Positions 32,157 through 41,483 of a stretch of DNA of 64,000 nt are shown in pieces (position 1 is the first letter of the stretch; every line of letters starts with the position of its first letter). Location of the stretch: assembly GCA_019423685.1 (NCBI GenBank), contig JAHZAY010000004.1:1-64000 (forward strand). The letters run 5' to 3'. The DNA comes from Clostridiales bacterium. Its GTDB lineage: Bacteria > Bacillota > Clostridia > Oscillospirales > Ruminococcaceae. The translations under genes and the position numbers were made by a program. Under the pieces are notes generated by a model, which was not told the DNA's origin, did no database searches, and was given only the letters and a program-made list of their open reading frames with translations.

Positions 32157-34943
32157 ATGGCGCAGGATTACAACAAAACCCTGAACCTGCCCAAGACCGA
32201 CTTCAACATGCGCGGCGCACTGCCGCAGCGCGAGCCGGCATGGGTGCAGGAGTGGCAGGATAAACAACTCTACCACAAGATGATCAAAAACAATGAGGGA
32301 AAACCGCTCTACATTTTGCACGATGGCCCTCCGTACGCCAACGGCGATATCCATCTGGGCACCGCACTCAACAAGGTGCTCAAGGACTTCATCATCCGCC
32401 AGAAAAATATGAGCGGCTTCCAGGCACCGTATGTTCCCGGCTGGGACACCCACGGCCTGCCGATCGAGCTGAAAGCCAGAAAGAAAGCCGGCGTTTCCAG
32501 CGACATCAGCCCCGTTGACCTTCGCAAAATCTGCAAGGACTTCGCGCTGCACTATCTGGATATCCAGCGCAACCAGTTTATGCGCCTGGGCGGCCTTGGC
32601 GAATGGGAAAATCCATATATGACCCTGAGCCCGGAGTTTGAGGCAAAACAGATCGAAATCTTCGGCAATATGGCGCTCAAGGGCTACATCTACAAGGGCT
32701 TAAAGCCGGTTTACTGGTGCCCGGACTGCAACACCGCTTTGGCGGAAGCAGAGATCGAATATGAGGAAGATCCCTGCTTCTCGATCTATGTCAAGTTTGC
32801 CGTAAAAGACGATCTGGGCAAGTTGGCCCCGCTTGGCATTGACCTTTCCAAGACCTACTTTGTAATCTGGACAACGACAACCTGGACTCTGCCGGGCAAC
32901 ATGGCAATCTGCTTGGGCCCAGACTATGAATACTGCGCTGTCAAGGCAAACGGCGAATATTACATCATGGCCAAAGAGTTGGCTCCTGCCGCAATGAAGG
33001 CCGCAAAGATTGAAGAGTATGAGCTGATCGGTTCGCTCACCGGCAAAGAGCTCGAATATATCGTCTGCCAGCACCCGTTCCTCGACCGCGATTCGCTGGT
33101 TATCGTCGGCGATCACGTCACACTGGATTCCGGTACCGGCTGCGTACATACCGCTCCTGGACACGGTGTCGAGGACTTTGAGGTCTGCGTCAACCATTAC
33201 CCGCAGATCCCGATCGTGGTGCCGGTCGATAACGTAGGCCGCCTGACCAAGGAAGCAGGGGAGTTTGCTGGCCTGACCACCGACGAGGCCAACAAGGCCA
33301 TCGCCAATAAGCTGGAAGAGACAGGCAACCTCTTTGCTGTCGAAAAGATCATCCACCAGTATCCACACTGCTGGAGATGCAAAAAGCCAATTATCTACCG
33401 TGCAACCGAACAGTGGTTCTGCTCGGTTGAGGATTTTAAAGACCAGGCTGTACAGGAGATCGAAAAGGTAAAATGGTACCCTGCTTGGGGCGAGGGCCGC
33501 ATCAAGAACATGGTCACCGACCGCTCTGACTGGTGCATCTCCCGTCAGAGACTGTGGGGCGTGCCGATCCCGATCTTCTACTGCGAGGAGTGCGGAGAAG
33601 CCCACATCGACGAGGCTTCGATCAAAGCTGTATCCGACCTGTTCCGCAAAGAGGGCTCGGATGCTTGGTGGACCCATGAAGCAAGCGAGATCCTGCCTGT
33701 TGGCACCAAGTGCAAGAAGTGCGGCTGTGAAAAATTCAGAAAAGAAACCGACATCATGGACGTTTGGTTCGATTCCGGTTCCAGCCATGCCGCTGTATTG
33801 ATGGAAAGACCAAACCTGCGTTGGCCTGCGGACCTCTATCTGGAGGGTGCTGACCAGTACCGCGGATGGTTCCAGTCCTCGCTCTTGACTTCGGTTGCCT
33901 GGAAGGGCGTCGCTCCGTACAAAGCTGTCTGCACCCACGGATGGGTTGTGGACGCACAGGGCAAGACGATGCACAAGTCGCTGGGCAACGGCATTGCACC
34001 GGAAGAGGTTACCGACAAATTTGGCGCGGACATTCTGCGTCTGTGGGTCGCTTCCTCTGACTATCACTCTGATATTCGTATCTCCAACGATATTCTAAAA
34101 CAGCTCTCTGAGGTTTACCGCAAGATCAGAAATACCGCGCGCTATATCCTCGGAAACCTGTACGATTTTAACCCAGATACCGATTCGGTAGCGGATGACC
34201 AGCTGCATGAGCTGGATCGCTGGGCACTGGCAAGAATGGACGAGGTTGCCAAGGAGTGCAACGAGGGCTATGAAACCTTTGATTTCCATCAGGTTTATCA
34301 CGCCATCCACAACTTCTGCACCATCGACCTGTCCAACTTCTACCTCGACATCATCAAGGATAGACTCTATGTGGAGAAGCCCGACTCGGTGGATCGCCGC
34401 GCTGCACAGACGGCCATCTACCGCATCCTGCGCGACATGACGCTTGTCTTTGCGCCGATCCTCGCCTTCACCTGCGAAGAGATCTGGGCAAATCTCCCGA
34501 AATCCAAAGACCACAACCCGGAAGCATGTGTATTAAACGAGATGCCAAAGGGCAAAGCGGGCGACGAAACTGCCGAATTCATGGCAAAATGGGAGCGCAT
34601 CCGCAAGATCCGCGACGATGTCAACAAGGCGCTGGAAAATGCAAGAAACCAAAAGACCATCGGCAAATCGCTGGAAGCTTGCGTCACTCTCAAGGCAGAC
34701 GGCGAGCTGTATGACTTCCTGAAAGCCAACGAGTCCATCCTGGCCACCGTCTTTATCGTCAGCCAGGTTGCTCTGGAGCAGGGCAAAGCGGCTGAAGGCA
34801 CCGCTGAGACACAGGGACTGGAAGTCACCGTCTCCAAAGCGCACGGCGAGAAGTGCGAGCGCTGCTGGTCCTACAGCGAGGCAGTCGGAAAAGATGAGAA
34901 ACATCCAACCCTCTGCGCACGCTGTGCAGCAATTATCGGCTAA
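32157..34943 (+). CDS. ileS: Isoleucyl-tRNA synthetase
   Basis: A 928-residue class-I synthetase. The HIGH-equivalent is in GPPYANGDIHLGTALNKV, the editing domain lies about 190-400 (TWTLPGNMAI), and the KMSKS loop reads KTMHKS in GKTMHKSLGN. A C-terminal zinc finger has CERCW and CARC. The KMSKS variant is seen in other Firmicute IleRS proteins to my knowledge and should be active. A further Cys pair set (CWRCKKP, CEECGE, CKKCGC) lies in the central region. It is transcribed with divIVA and ends at a strong terminator. Confidence 0.96.
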   Translation: MAQDYNKTLNLPKTDFNMRGALPQREPAWVQEWQDKQLYHKMIKNNEGKPLYILHDGPPYANGDIHLGTALNKVLKDFIIRQKNMSGFQAPYVPGWDTHGLPIELKARKKAGVSSDISPVDLRKICKDFALHYLDIQRNQFMRLGGLGEWENPYMTLSPEFEAKQIEIFGNMALKGYIYKGLKPVYWCPDCNTALAEAEIEYEEDPCFSIYVKFAVKDDLGKLAPLGIDLSKTYFVIWTTTTWTLPGNMAICLGPDYEYCAVKANGEYYIMAKELAPAAMKAAKIEEYELIGSLTGKELEYIVCQHPFLDRDSLVIVGDHVTLDSGTGCVHTAPGHGVEDFEVCVNHYPQIPIVVPVDNVGRLTKEAGEFAGLTTDEANKAIANKLEETGNLFAVEKIIHQYPHCWRCKKPIIYRATEQWFCSVEDFKDQAVQEIEKVKWYPAWGEGRIKNMVTDRSDWCISRQRLWGVPIPIFYCEECGEAHIDEASIKAVSDLFRKEGSDAWWTHEASEILPVGTKCKKCGCEKFRKETDIMDVWFDSGSSHAAVLMERPNLRWPADLYLEGADQYRGWFQSSLLTSVAWKGVAPYKAVCTHGWVVDAQGKTMHKSLGNGIAPEEVTDKFGADILRLWVASSDYHSDIRISNDILKQLSEVYRKIRNTARYILGNLYDFNPDTDSVADDQLHELDRWALARMDEVAKECNEGYETFDFHQVYHAIHNFCTIDLSNFYLDIIKDRLYVEKPDSVDRRAAQTAIYRILRDMTLVFAPILAFTCEEIWANLPKSKDHNPEACVLNEMPKGKAGDETAEFMAKWERIRKIRDDVNKALENARNQKTIGKSLEACVTLKADGELYDFLKANESILATVFIVSQVALEQGKAAEGTAETQGLEVTVSKAHGEKCERCWSYSEAVGKDEKHPTLCARCAAIIG

Positions 34944-34951
34944 GATGAAGG

Positions 34952-34990
34952 AAAGCGGTGCAGGAACCAGATTTCCTGCACCGCTTTTTA
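34952..34990 (+). terminator. Intrinsic terminator after ileS
   Basis: AAAGCGGTGCAGGA and TCCTGCACCGCTTT pair perfectly and are followed by T's. It separates ileS from lspA, although they point the same way. Confidence 0.9.
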
Positions 34991-35043
34991 TGTCCTTTCC
35001 GATCCTGCGCTATGATTGCGCACCTCAAAAAAGGAGGAACACC

Positions 35044-35547
35044 ATGTTAAATTTTGTTTGCCTCGGCATCGCTGCGCTGCTGGTGGCGTTCGATCAGCTC
35101 GTCAAATTCTGGGCAGAGCGTGTCCTGAGCGAAATGGGGAGCATTGCCTTAATCCCAGGTGTCTTTCACCTCACCTATGTGCAAAACTTCGGTGCAGCGT
35201 TTAACACGATGAACAATCAGCGCCTCATCTTGATCGCCGTCACATCGGCGGTGCTGCTGGTCATTCTGGTCCTGCTTTTGCTCAATAAGCTGCGCTCACC
35301 GTGGCTGGTGGTCAGCTGGAGCTTGATTTTGGCGGGCGGAGCCGGCAACCTCATCGACCGCATCTTCCGTGATGGCGGTTATGTGGTCGATCTGTTCGAT
35401 TTTTGCCTGATCCATTTCCCAGTCTTTAACGTGGCGGATATCTGCGTCACCGTCGGTATGGCCCTGTTTTTGATCTACTTTATCTTCATCGAACGCAGAG
35501 AACACCACCGCTTTGAGATTCGCCAGGAGATCAAGCGCCATGAGTAA
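35044..35547 (+). CDS. lspA: Lipoprotein signal peptidase II
   Basis: A 167-residue membrane aspartic peptidase with four spans that cleaves prolipoproteins, such as the four lipoproteins encoded in this window. The catalytic Asp pair is in AGNLIDRIFRDGGYVVDLFDF and FNVADICVTVG. The start at 35044 follows AAAGGAGG; the longer frame overlaps ileS and its terminator. It overlaps the following pseudouridine synthase gene by eight bases. Confidence 0.95.
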   Translation: MLNFVCLGIAALLVAFDQLVKFWAERVLSEMGSIALIPGVFHLTYVQNFGAAFNTMNNQRLILIAVTSAVLLVILVLLLLNKLRSPWLVVSWSLILAGGAGNLIDRIFRDGGYVVDLFDFCLIHFPVFNVADICVTVGMALFLIYFIFIERREHHRFEIRQEIKRHE

Positions 35548-36559
35548 TGCCATCTCCCTTAAGGTGCAGCCTCAGCAGGAGGGAATGCGGGCCGACAAGT
35601 TTTTGCAGGAGGCACTCCCCGGTATGAGCCGAAGCCAGGCCCAAAAGTGGATTGCACAGCAACAGGTGCTGTCCGGCGGGCGGGCAGTGGGAAAGAACGA
35701 CAAGCTCAAGGCGGGGGAGGTCCTCTCGGTGCTGCTGCCCGAGGGGATTGATGCTGAGGAACTGGATGGGGAGATGGACTGGGAGGAAATGCTGCACCCG
35801 CCGGTGATTCCACAGCCCAAACCCATACCGCTGAAGATTGTCTATGAGGATTCATACCTGCTGGTGGTCGATAAACCCAAGCACATGGTGGTACATCCGG
35901 GCGCCGGCAATGAGCAGGATACGCTGGTCAATGCCCTGCTCTATCACTGCAACGGCAAGCTTTCCACCTGCAACGGGTTGGAACGCCAGGGCATCGTCCA
36001 CCGCATCGACAAGGATACGAGCGGATTGCTGGTCTGCGCAAAGGACGATGAGAGCTATCGCGCGCTCAGCGAACAGATCGGCTCGCACACCGCCGACCGG
36101 TTTTATGAGACGGTGGTTTATGGAAACGTAAAACAGGACAGCGGGACGGTGGACCTGCCCATCGGGAGAAGTCAAAAGGACCGCAAAAAGATGGCGGTGC
36201 GCACCGATGCCCGTCAGCCGGACGGCAGCCTGCGGGGAGCCAAGGAGGCGATCACCCACTTTGAGGTGTTGGGCCGGTATGAGGGATTTACCCATCTGCG
36301 CTGCCGGCTGGAAACCGGACGCACCCATCAGATTCGTGTACACCTTTCCTATATCGGGCACCCGGTTGCGGGGGACGAGCTGTACGGTCCGCAGAAGGTG
36401 ATTCGCCGGCTTGAAGGGCAGTGCCTGCACGCCAGAGCGTTGGGATTTACCCATCCCGTCACCGGAGAGCGGCTGTACTTTGAATCGCCGCTGCCCGAAT
36501 ATTTCACATCATTTTTAAAGACACTGCGTCCAAAGGAGGATCTGTCCAATGGAGAGTGA
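35540..36559 (+). CDS. rluD: RluD-family 23S rRNA pseudouridine synthase
   Basis: A 339-residue RluA/RluD-type enzyme. An N-terminal S4 domain (about 15-75) precedes the catalytic domain with HRIDKDTSGLLV (catalytic Asp157), VVDKPKHMVVHPG and the LETGRTHQIRVH block. It converts uridines to pseudouridine, most likely in 23S rRNA. The ATG at 35540 overlaps the lspA end and has AGGAGA upstream. Its stop overlaps the next start by eleven bases. Confidence 0.94.
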   Translation: MSNAISLKVQPQQEGMRADKFLQEALPGMSRSQAQKWIAQQQVLSGGRAVGKNDKLKAGEVLSVLLPEGIDAEELDGEMDWEEMLHPPVIPQPKPIPLKIVYEDSYLLVVDKPKHMVVHPGAGNEQDTLVNALLYHCNGKLSTCNGLERQGIVHRIDKDTSGLLVCAKDDESYRALSEQIGSHTADRFYETVVYGNVKQDSGTVDLPIGRSQKDRKKMAVRTDARQPDGSLRGAKEAITHFEVLGRYEGFTHLRCRLETGRTHQIRVHLSYIGHPVAGDELYGPQKVIRRLEGQCLHARALGFTHPVTGERLYFESPLPEYFTSFLKTLRPKEDLSNGE

Positions 36560-37379
36560 ACCGATCTTTCAGGGAATTTTGCTGGTTTCGGATATCGACG
36601 GCACCCTGACAGAGTTGACAAAAATTCCACAAAAAAATATTGAGGCGATCGAACGCTTTACTGCCCTGGGCGGCACCTTTACCCTGTGCACCGGACGGCC
36701 ACAGTGCGCGCTGGCAGAGATTTTGCCGCAGCTGCATGTCACCGCACCGATCATCACCATTAACGGTGGTTATATCTATTCGCCCAAGACGGGGGAGGTG
36801 CTCTTTGCAGCGGAGCTGCCTGAGAGCGTGCGGGAGTTTGTCTATTCCTTGCTGGACCGTTTCCCTCAGATCGGCGCCATGCTGGTCGAGCCGGATAACT
36901 ACTGGGTTATCCGCTGGGGCGACGAGTCGATTGAAGGGGTGGCGCAGCGCCGCGACATGTATATGCGCGAAGGATGCTGCAAAACCTATTCCGAAGAGGA
37001 GGGCCCGCAACGCTGGCACAAGGTGGTGCTGATCGTGCCGCCCGAACAGATCCCGACGGTGCGCGCCTATGTGGAGGCACAGAATCCGCAGGGATTTTAC
37101 CCGGTACAGAGCGATGCGTTTTATCTGGAGCTGGTACCGGATGGGATCAGCAAGGGCCGCGGCATGAAGATGATCGAGGCTGCCCTGCACCTGACTAAGA
37201 CGGCCGCAATCGGCGACCGGGAAAACGACAAATCCATGCTGGACATTGCGGATTTTTCCGCTGTGCCCAAGAGTGGAGATCCTGTCCTACAAAAAGAGGT
37301 TGATTTTGTTGTCGATTCGTGCGACAATGGAGCTGTAGCGGATTTTATCAGCCGCTTAGAAAAAATCTGCACCAAATAA
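36549..37379 (+). CDS. HAD superfamily (Cof-type) phosphatase
   Basis: A 276-residue HAD hydrolase. Motif I is VSDIDGTLTE (nucleophile Asp), motif II lies around TLCTGRP, the lysine motif in GISKGRGMK, and motif IV is GDRENDKSML. The large C2 cap (about 85-195) is typical of Cof-type sugar phosphate or cofactor phosphatases. The substrate cannot be told. Translation is coupled to the upstream rluD by overlap. Confidence 0.92.
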   Translation: MESEPIFQGILLVSDIDGTLTELTKIPQKNIEAIERFTALGGTFTLCTGRPQCALAEILPQLHVTAPIITINGGYIYSPKTGEVLFAAELPESVREFVYSLLDRFPQIGAMLVEPDNYWVIRWGDESIEGVAQRRDMYMREGCCKTYSEEEGPQRWHKVVLIVPPEQIPTVRAYVEAQNPQGFYPVQSDAFYLELVPDGISKGRGMKMIEAALHLTKTAAIGDRENDKSMLDIADFSAVPKSGDPVLQKEVDFVVDSCDNGAVADFISRLEKICTK

Positions 37380-37428
37380 GGTTTTTGATGAGAACATAAA
37401 GAGCAACTGAAAGGAATGATTCCAAACC

Positions 37429-38271
37429 ATGAACAGCAACTTGAAAAAAGAGCTGGCAATCACCGCCTGCAAGGTCCGCATGGGGATCATTGAGGGCACC
37501 CACAGCGCAAAATCTGGACATCCGGGAGGCTCGCTTTCCGCAGCAGATGTGCTGACCTACCTGTATTTCTGCGAGATGAAGGTGGATCCACAGCACCCGG
37601 ATAAACCGGACCGCGACAGATTGGTCCTCTCCAAAGGTCACGTTGCGCCGGCCCTCTATGCCGTGCTGGCACAAAAGGGCTTTTTCCCAGAAGAGGAGCT
37701 CAAAACGCTGCGCAAAATCGGCTCCCGCCTGCAGGGTCACCCGGATATGAAAAAGATTCCGGGCATTGATATGTCCTCCGGTTCGCTTGGACAGGGCATT
37801 TCTGCGGCCTGCGGCATGGCCAAGGCTGCCAAACTGCAAAATGCAGATTGGCGCGTCTATGCGGTGCTCGGTGACGGCGAGATTCAGGAAGGTCAGGTTT
37901 GGGAAGCAGCTATGTTCGCTTCTCATTATCATCTGGACAATCTGTGCATCCTTGTGGACAACAACGGTTTGCAGATCGACGGCAACATCGCCGACGTCAT
38001 GTCCCCCTATCCGATCGACGAAAAGTTTAAAGCATTTGGTTTCCACGTCATCAACATTGATGGCCACGACTTCGATGCAATTGAGGCCGCTTATCACGAG
38101 GCACGCACCGTAAAGGGCCAGCCGACCGCCATCATTGCAAAGACTGTCAAGGGCAAGGGCGTCTCCTTCATGGAGAATCAGGCGTCCTGGCACGGCACTG
38201 CGCCGAATGATGAGCAGTATGCGGTGGCCATGAAGGAACTGCACGATCAGCTCGAAAAGCTTGCGCAATAA
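37429..38271 (+). CDS. Transketolase, N-terminal (ThDP-binding) subunit
   Basis: A 280-residue half-transketolase. The ThDP motif GDGEIQEGQVWEAAMF ends in LVDNNGLQIDG, and GHPGGSLS and SKGHVAPALYAVL fit the N-terminal domain. Together with the next gene it makes the split form common in archaea and Clostridia, interconverting pentose and hexose phosphates. The genes are 28 bases apart and share one terminator. Confidence 0.95.
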   Translation: MNSNLKKELAITACKVRMGIIEGTHSAKSGHPGGSLSAADVLTYLYFCEMKVDPQHPDKPDRDRLVLSKGHVAPALYAVLAQKGFFPEEELKTLRKIGSRLQGHPDMKKIPGIDMSSGSLGQGISAACGMAKAAKLQNADWRVYAVLGDGEIQEGQVWEAAMFASHYHLDNLCILVDNNGLQIDGNIADVMSPYPIDEKFKAFGFHVINIDGHDFDAIEAAYHEARTVKGQPTAIIAKTVKGKGVSFMENQASWHGTAPNDEQYAVAMKELHDQLEKLAQ

Positions 38272-38299
38272 TTTGAGGACGAAAGGAAAGGGAAAACAG

Positions 38300-39244
38300 A
38301 TGGCAGAAGTTAAAAAAATCGCAACACGCGAGAGCTACGGCGCCACCCTGGCGGAGCTCTCGACAGAATATCCAAATCTAGTTGTGCTGGATGCAGACCT
38401 TGCAGGTGCAACCAAGACCGCTTCCTTTAAGAAGGTCTGCCCGGAGCGCTTCATCGATTGCGGTATCGCAGAAGGCAACATGATGGGCGTAGCAGCGGGA
38501 CTTGCTGCGGCGGGCATGATTCCTTTCGCCAGCTCCTTTGCGATGTTCGCAGCGGGACGTGCTTTTGAACAGGTGCGCAACTCGATCGGCTATCCGCACC
38601 TGAACGTCAAAATCGGTGCGACCCATGCGGGCATTTCGGTTGGAGAAGACGGCGCAACCCATCAGTGCTGTGAGGACATTGCCCTGATGCGCTCCATCCC
38701 TGGCATGGTCGTCATCAACCCGGCCGACGATGTGGAGGCCAGAGCGGCAGTCCGTGCAGCGGCGGCCTATGTCGGCCCGGTTTACCTGCGCTTTGGCCGC
38801 TTGGCAGCCCCTGTTTTTAATGACCCGGAAACCTATCACTTTGAGATGGGCAAGGGCATCGTGCTGCGCGACGGCAAAGATGTAACCGTCATCGCAACTG
38901 GACTGATGGTCGCTGAAGCGATTGAGGCCGGCAAGCTGCTCGAGGAAAAGGGAATTGATGCGCGGATTATCAACATCCACACCATCAAACCACTCGATAC
39001 AGAACTTGTCTGCAAGGCAGCTAAAGAGACCGGAAAGATCGTCACCATCGAGGAACATTCGGTCATCGGCGGTCTGGGTGAAGCGGTTTGCAGCGCTGTC
39101 TGCAACAGCGACAGCCCTTGCCGCGTGGTGCGCATGGGCGTACAGGATACCTTCGGTCACTCCGGCCCCGGTGGAGATCTGATTACCGAGTTTGGCCTGC
39201 GTGCGGCAAACATCGTCGAGGAAGTTTGCAAACTCTGTAAATAG
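38300..39244 (+). CDS. Transketolase, C-terminal subunit
   Basis: A 314-residue second half, carrying the pyrimidine-binding domain (YGATLAELSTEYPNLVVLDADL, the FIDCGIAEGNMMG region with the catalytic Glu, FASSFAMFAAGRAFEQVRNS) and the C-terminal domain (GFTDFG equivalent TFGHSGPGGDL). The start at 38300 is selected for the GAAAGG site and for homology beginning at AEVKKIATRE. It needs the preceding subunit for activity. Confidence 0.95.
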   Translation: MAEVKKIATRESYGATLAELSTEYPNLVVLDADLAGATKTASFKKVCPERFIDCGIAEGNMMGVAAGLAAAGMIPFASSFAMFAAGRAFEQVRNSIGYPHLNVKIGATHAGISVGEDGATHQCCEDIALMRSIPGMVVINPADDVEARAAVRAAAAYVGPVYLRFGRLAAPVFNDPETYHFEMGKGIVLRDGKDVTVIATGLMVAEAIEAGKLLEEKGIDARIINIHTIKPLDTELVCKAAKETGKIVTIEEHSVIGGLGEAVCSAVCNSDSPCRVVRMGVQDTFGHSGPGGDLITEFGLRAANIVEEVCKLCK

Positions 39245-39247
39245 TTT

Positions 39248-39284
39248 AAAAAGTCCTGAGGTTTAAACCTCAGGACTTTTTTGT
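39248..39284 (+). terminator. Intrinsic terminator after transketolase genes
   Basis: AAAGTCCTGAG and CTCAGGACTTT pair around GTTTAAAC and lead into T6. Confidence 0.92.
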
Positions 39285-39534
39285 CTCCAAAACAAAAGGT
39301 TTTTTCATGGTCGACAGGGGAAATCCGACTTTTTACAAAAAGCAGATCAATCCCTTGCTGTACTGCCATTTTTCTGTGGCGTGCCCAAAAAAATTGTGAT
39401 ATACTGGTGGTACATCTTGGAAGGGACAAGGGGCCCTCCTGAGGGATTGGACACACAAAAACGAGCATGCCTGTCGCAAACCAAAGGGCGGGGATGCTAT
39501 CTGACAACAAGTATAACGAAAGGGGGGCGTTGCA

Positions 39535-40026
39535 ATGCAACCCAAACAACCGGAACTGAAAACTCGAGAGGACGCTTGCCGCTGGGCAGTGATGCAGGTG
39601 CGCGCACTGATAGCTGATGAGCGGGATTGGATCGTCAATACCGCCAATGCTGCGGCAGCCATCTTCACCACCTGGAAGGAGGTCAGCTGGGCGGGCTTTT
39701 ACATCGTCAAGCAGGGAGAATTGGTGCTGGGTCCCTTCCAGGGAAAACCGGCATGCCGCAGAATTGCAATTGGAAGCGGCGTGTGCGGGACAACCGTTTC
39801 TGCCCAAAAGACGCAGATTGTGCCGGATGTCCACCAGTTTCCCGGACATATCGCCTGTGACGGAGGCTCAAACTCGGAGATTGTGGTCCCGATCTTCTGG
39901 AAGGATCAGGTGATCGGGGTGATCGATCTGGACAGCTACAGCTTCGACCGCTTTGATGAGCGGGAGGGCAAAGCTCTGGAAGAGATTGCGAAGATGCTGG
40001 CCGCAGGTTGCGACTGGCAAGTATAG
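39535..40026 (+). CDS. msrC: Free methionine-(R)-sulfoxide reductase (GAF domain)
   Basis: A 163-residue GAF protein with the fRMsr signature: WAGFYIVKQGELVLGPFQGK, then PAC (Cys74), GVC (Cys84) and HIACDGGS (Cys108). The three cysteines match the catalytic and resolving cysteines of the family. It reduces free methionine-R-sulfoxide, probably with thioredoxin. It heads a tight four-gene set with two unknown proteins and an acetyltransferase. A TATACT at about 39408-39413 may be a -10 box, but the -35 is poor. Confidence 0.93.
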   Translation: MQPKQPELKTREDACRWAVMQVRALIADERDWIVNTANAAAAIFTTWKEVSWAGFYIVKQGELVLGPFQGKPACRRIAIGSGVCGTTVSAQKTQIVPDVHQFPGHIACDGGSNSEIVVPIFWKDQVIGVIDLDSYSFDRFDEREGKALEEIAKMLAAGCDWQV

Positions 40027-40051
40027 ACAAAACATCAAAAGGAGGAGCCAG

Positions 40052-40555
40052 ATGGGTAAACTTGCAGAGATTAAAGATATGGAGCAGGCGGCGCAGCAGA
40101 ATGATTTTGCGAAAGAATGGGAATCGTTTGCCAGACGGCAGGAACAGCACAATGTCCTTGTAGAAAAGATGCTCAAAGTTGTAGCGGGATGCGCAATTGG
40201 GGTGCTGGCCATTGCAGTGTTGGCCGCAGGCTTGCTGCTGCCCAAAGCGAGTGCACTGGTCTCGGATGCAAACCAGATTACCGCCCAGACCCGCGAGATG
40301 CTGCCACAGCTTGAGCAAGTTGTGGAGGACGCCCAGGAGATTACCCAGCAGGTTCGGGAGAGTAACCCCAAGGAGTTGCTGGAGAGCTTGAATGGGCTGT
40401 CTCAGCAGGGACAGCAGGCGCTGACCGAGAGCATGCAGGAGATGAAAAAGGCGGTTGACGTCCTGGAAGAGATCGATATCGCGGCGCTCAACGAGGCGGT
40501 GGATAATCTGGGCAAAGCAGTCAGCCCGCTGGCTAAGCTGTTTGGAGGCAAATAA
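40052..40555 (+). CDS. Uncharacterised single-span coiled-coil membrane protein
   Basis: A 167-residue protein of unknown function. A cytoplasmic helical N-terminus (about 1-40) is followed by one hydrophobic segment (about 41-63) and a long predicted coiled coil (about 68-150) rich in Gln and Glu with recurring heptad-like spacing. The ending is PLAKLFGGK. AAAGGAGG precedes the ATG at 40052. It lies 25 bases after msrC, and its stop overlaps the next start in TAATG. Confidence 0.82.
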   Translation: MGKLAEIKDMEQAAQQNDFAKEWESFARRQEQHNVLVEKMLKVVAGCAIGVLAIAVLAAGLLLPKASALVSDANQITAQTREMLPQLEQVVEDAQEITQQVRESNPKELLESLNGLSQQGQQALTESMQEMKKAVDVLEEIDIAALNEAVDNLGKAVSPLAKLFGGK

Positions 40556-40863
40556 TGGATTATTCGGTCAAGGATTTTTACATCCCCACGATTACCTACT
40601 TTACGAGCAAAAATAAGCTCACAGGAAGCCGCAACGGGATGAACTATAAGATGACGCCGAACGACGGTCAGGAGATTTTGGTTCAGGTTTGGTACGGCCC
40701 AATGAATCTGGACCACAGCGAGTTGGTCTGTGAAAACCGCTTTGCTATGCAACAGGAGAGCATGTCGCTGATCGAGCGGTGGCTGTATGAGCAGTACGAG
40801 CAGTATCTGACGACCGAACAGGCGGCGGAATATCGCAAGAGTCAAAAGCAAAAGGATGTATAA
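40555..40863 (+). CDS. Small uncharacterised protein (102 aa)
   Basis: A soluble 102-residue protein beginning MDYSVKDFYIPTITYF, with ILVQVWYGPMNLDHSELVCE in the middle and a basic Lys/Gln-rich tail. No family was recognised. It is translationally coupled (TAATG) to the membrane protein upstream, so the two gene products probably act together. The acetyltransferase follows after 17 bases. Confidence 0.8.
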   Translation: MDYSVKDFYIPTITYFTSKNKLTGSRNGMNYKMTPNDGQEILVQVWYGPMNLDHSELVCENRFAMQQESMSLIERWLYEQYEQYLTTEQAAEYRKSQKQKDV

Positions 40864-40880
40864 AGAGGAGGAGAGACCAA

Positions 40881-41441
40881 ATGAAAGAAAGGTATGAGAC
40901 AGAACGGCTCTATCTTTTGCCGGCGCGACAGGAGATGGTGCAGATGGTCACAAGCTATTTCCAGAAGAATCGAGATTTTTTTGCGCCGTTTGACCCAAAT
41001 CGAGAAGAAAGCTTCTTTACCGAAGAATTTCAAAGGCAGCTTCTTCTCCAAGATGAGGAAAACCGCGAAAAAGCCACCGATTTTCGATTCTATATCGTGC
41101 GCAAGGAATGTCCGGACACCGTCATTGGGATGATTTCTTTAAACAATGTGATCTGGGGATGTTTTTGTTCCTGCTTTTTGGGATATAAGCTGGACAAAGA
41201 TTGGCTGCGGCAGGGATTCATGAGCGAGGCGGTCAAAGAATGTGTCCGCATTGGGTTTGAGGAACTGGGACTGCACCGCATAGAAGCCAATATTATGCCA
41301 CATAACGCCGCCTCCCTCGGCGTTGCGCGCAAATGCGGCTTTGTTGAGGAGGGACTTGGACGCAAATACTTGAAGATCAACGGCGTTTGGGAGGACCACC
41401 TGCACATGGTGCGGTTAAACGAGCCCGATGTGATGGGATAA
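40881..41441 (+). CDS. RimJ/RimL-type GNAT N-acetyltransferase
   Basis: A 186-residue GNAT enzyme using acetyl-CoA. Typical features are TERLYLLPAR at the N-terminus, the GYKLDKDWLRQGFMSEAVKE acetyl-CoA-binding region, LGLHRIEANIMPHNAASLGV and RKCGFVEEGLGRKYL. The pattern resembles ribosomal-protein or small-molecule acetyltransferases of the RimJ group; the acceptor is unknown. AGGAGGAG lies upstream. It is the last gene of the msrC operon. Confidence 0.92.
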   Translation: MKERYETERLYLLPARQEMVQMVTSYFQKNRDFFAPFDPNREESFFTEEFQRQLLLQDEENREKATDFRFYIVRKECPDTVIGMISLNNVIWGCFCSCFLGYKLDKDWLRQGFMSEAVKECVRIGFEELGLHRIEANIMPHNAASLGVARKCGFVEEGLGRKYLKINGVWEDHLHMVRLNEPDVMG

Positions 41442-41444
41442 AAA

Positions 41445-41482
41445 AGTAAAAAAAGGGAAAAGCTCCCGATAAGGGAGCTTTT
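41445..41482 (-). terminator. Terminator-like hairpin with minus-strand T run
   Basis: GGAAAAGCTCCC and GGGAGCTTTTCC pair. The run of T's (interrupted by AC) follows on the minus strand; on the plus strand only TATAG follows. It may end a minus-strand transcript or act both ways. Confidence 0.65.
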
Positions 41483-41483
41483 C

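Noticed and set aside
32700..34067. A 455-codon minus-strand frame inside ileS
   Set aside because: It is fully contained in a clear isoleucyl-tRNA synthetase gene and has no support of its own.
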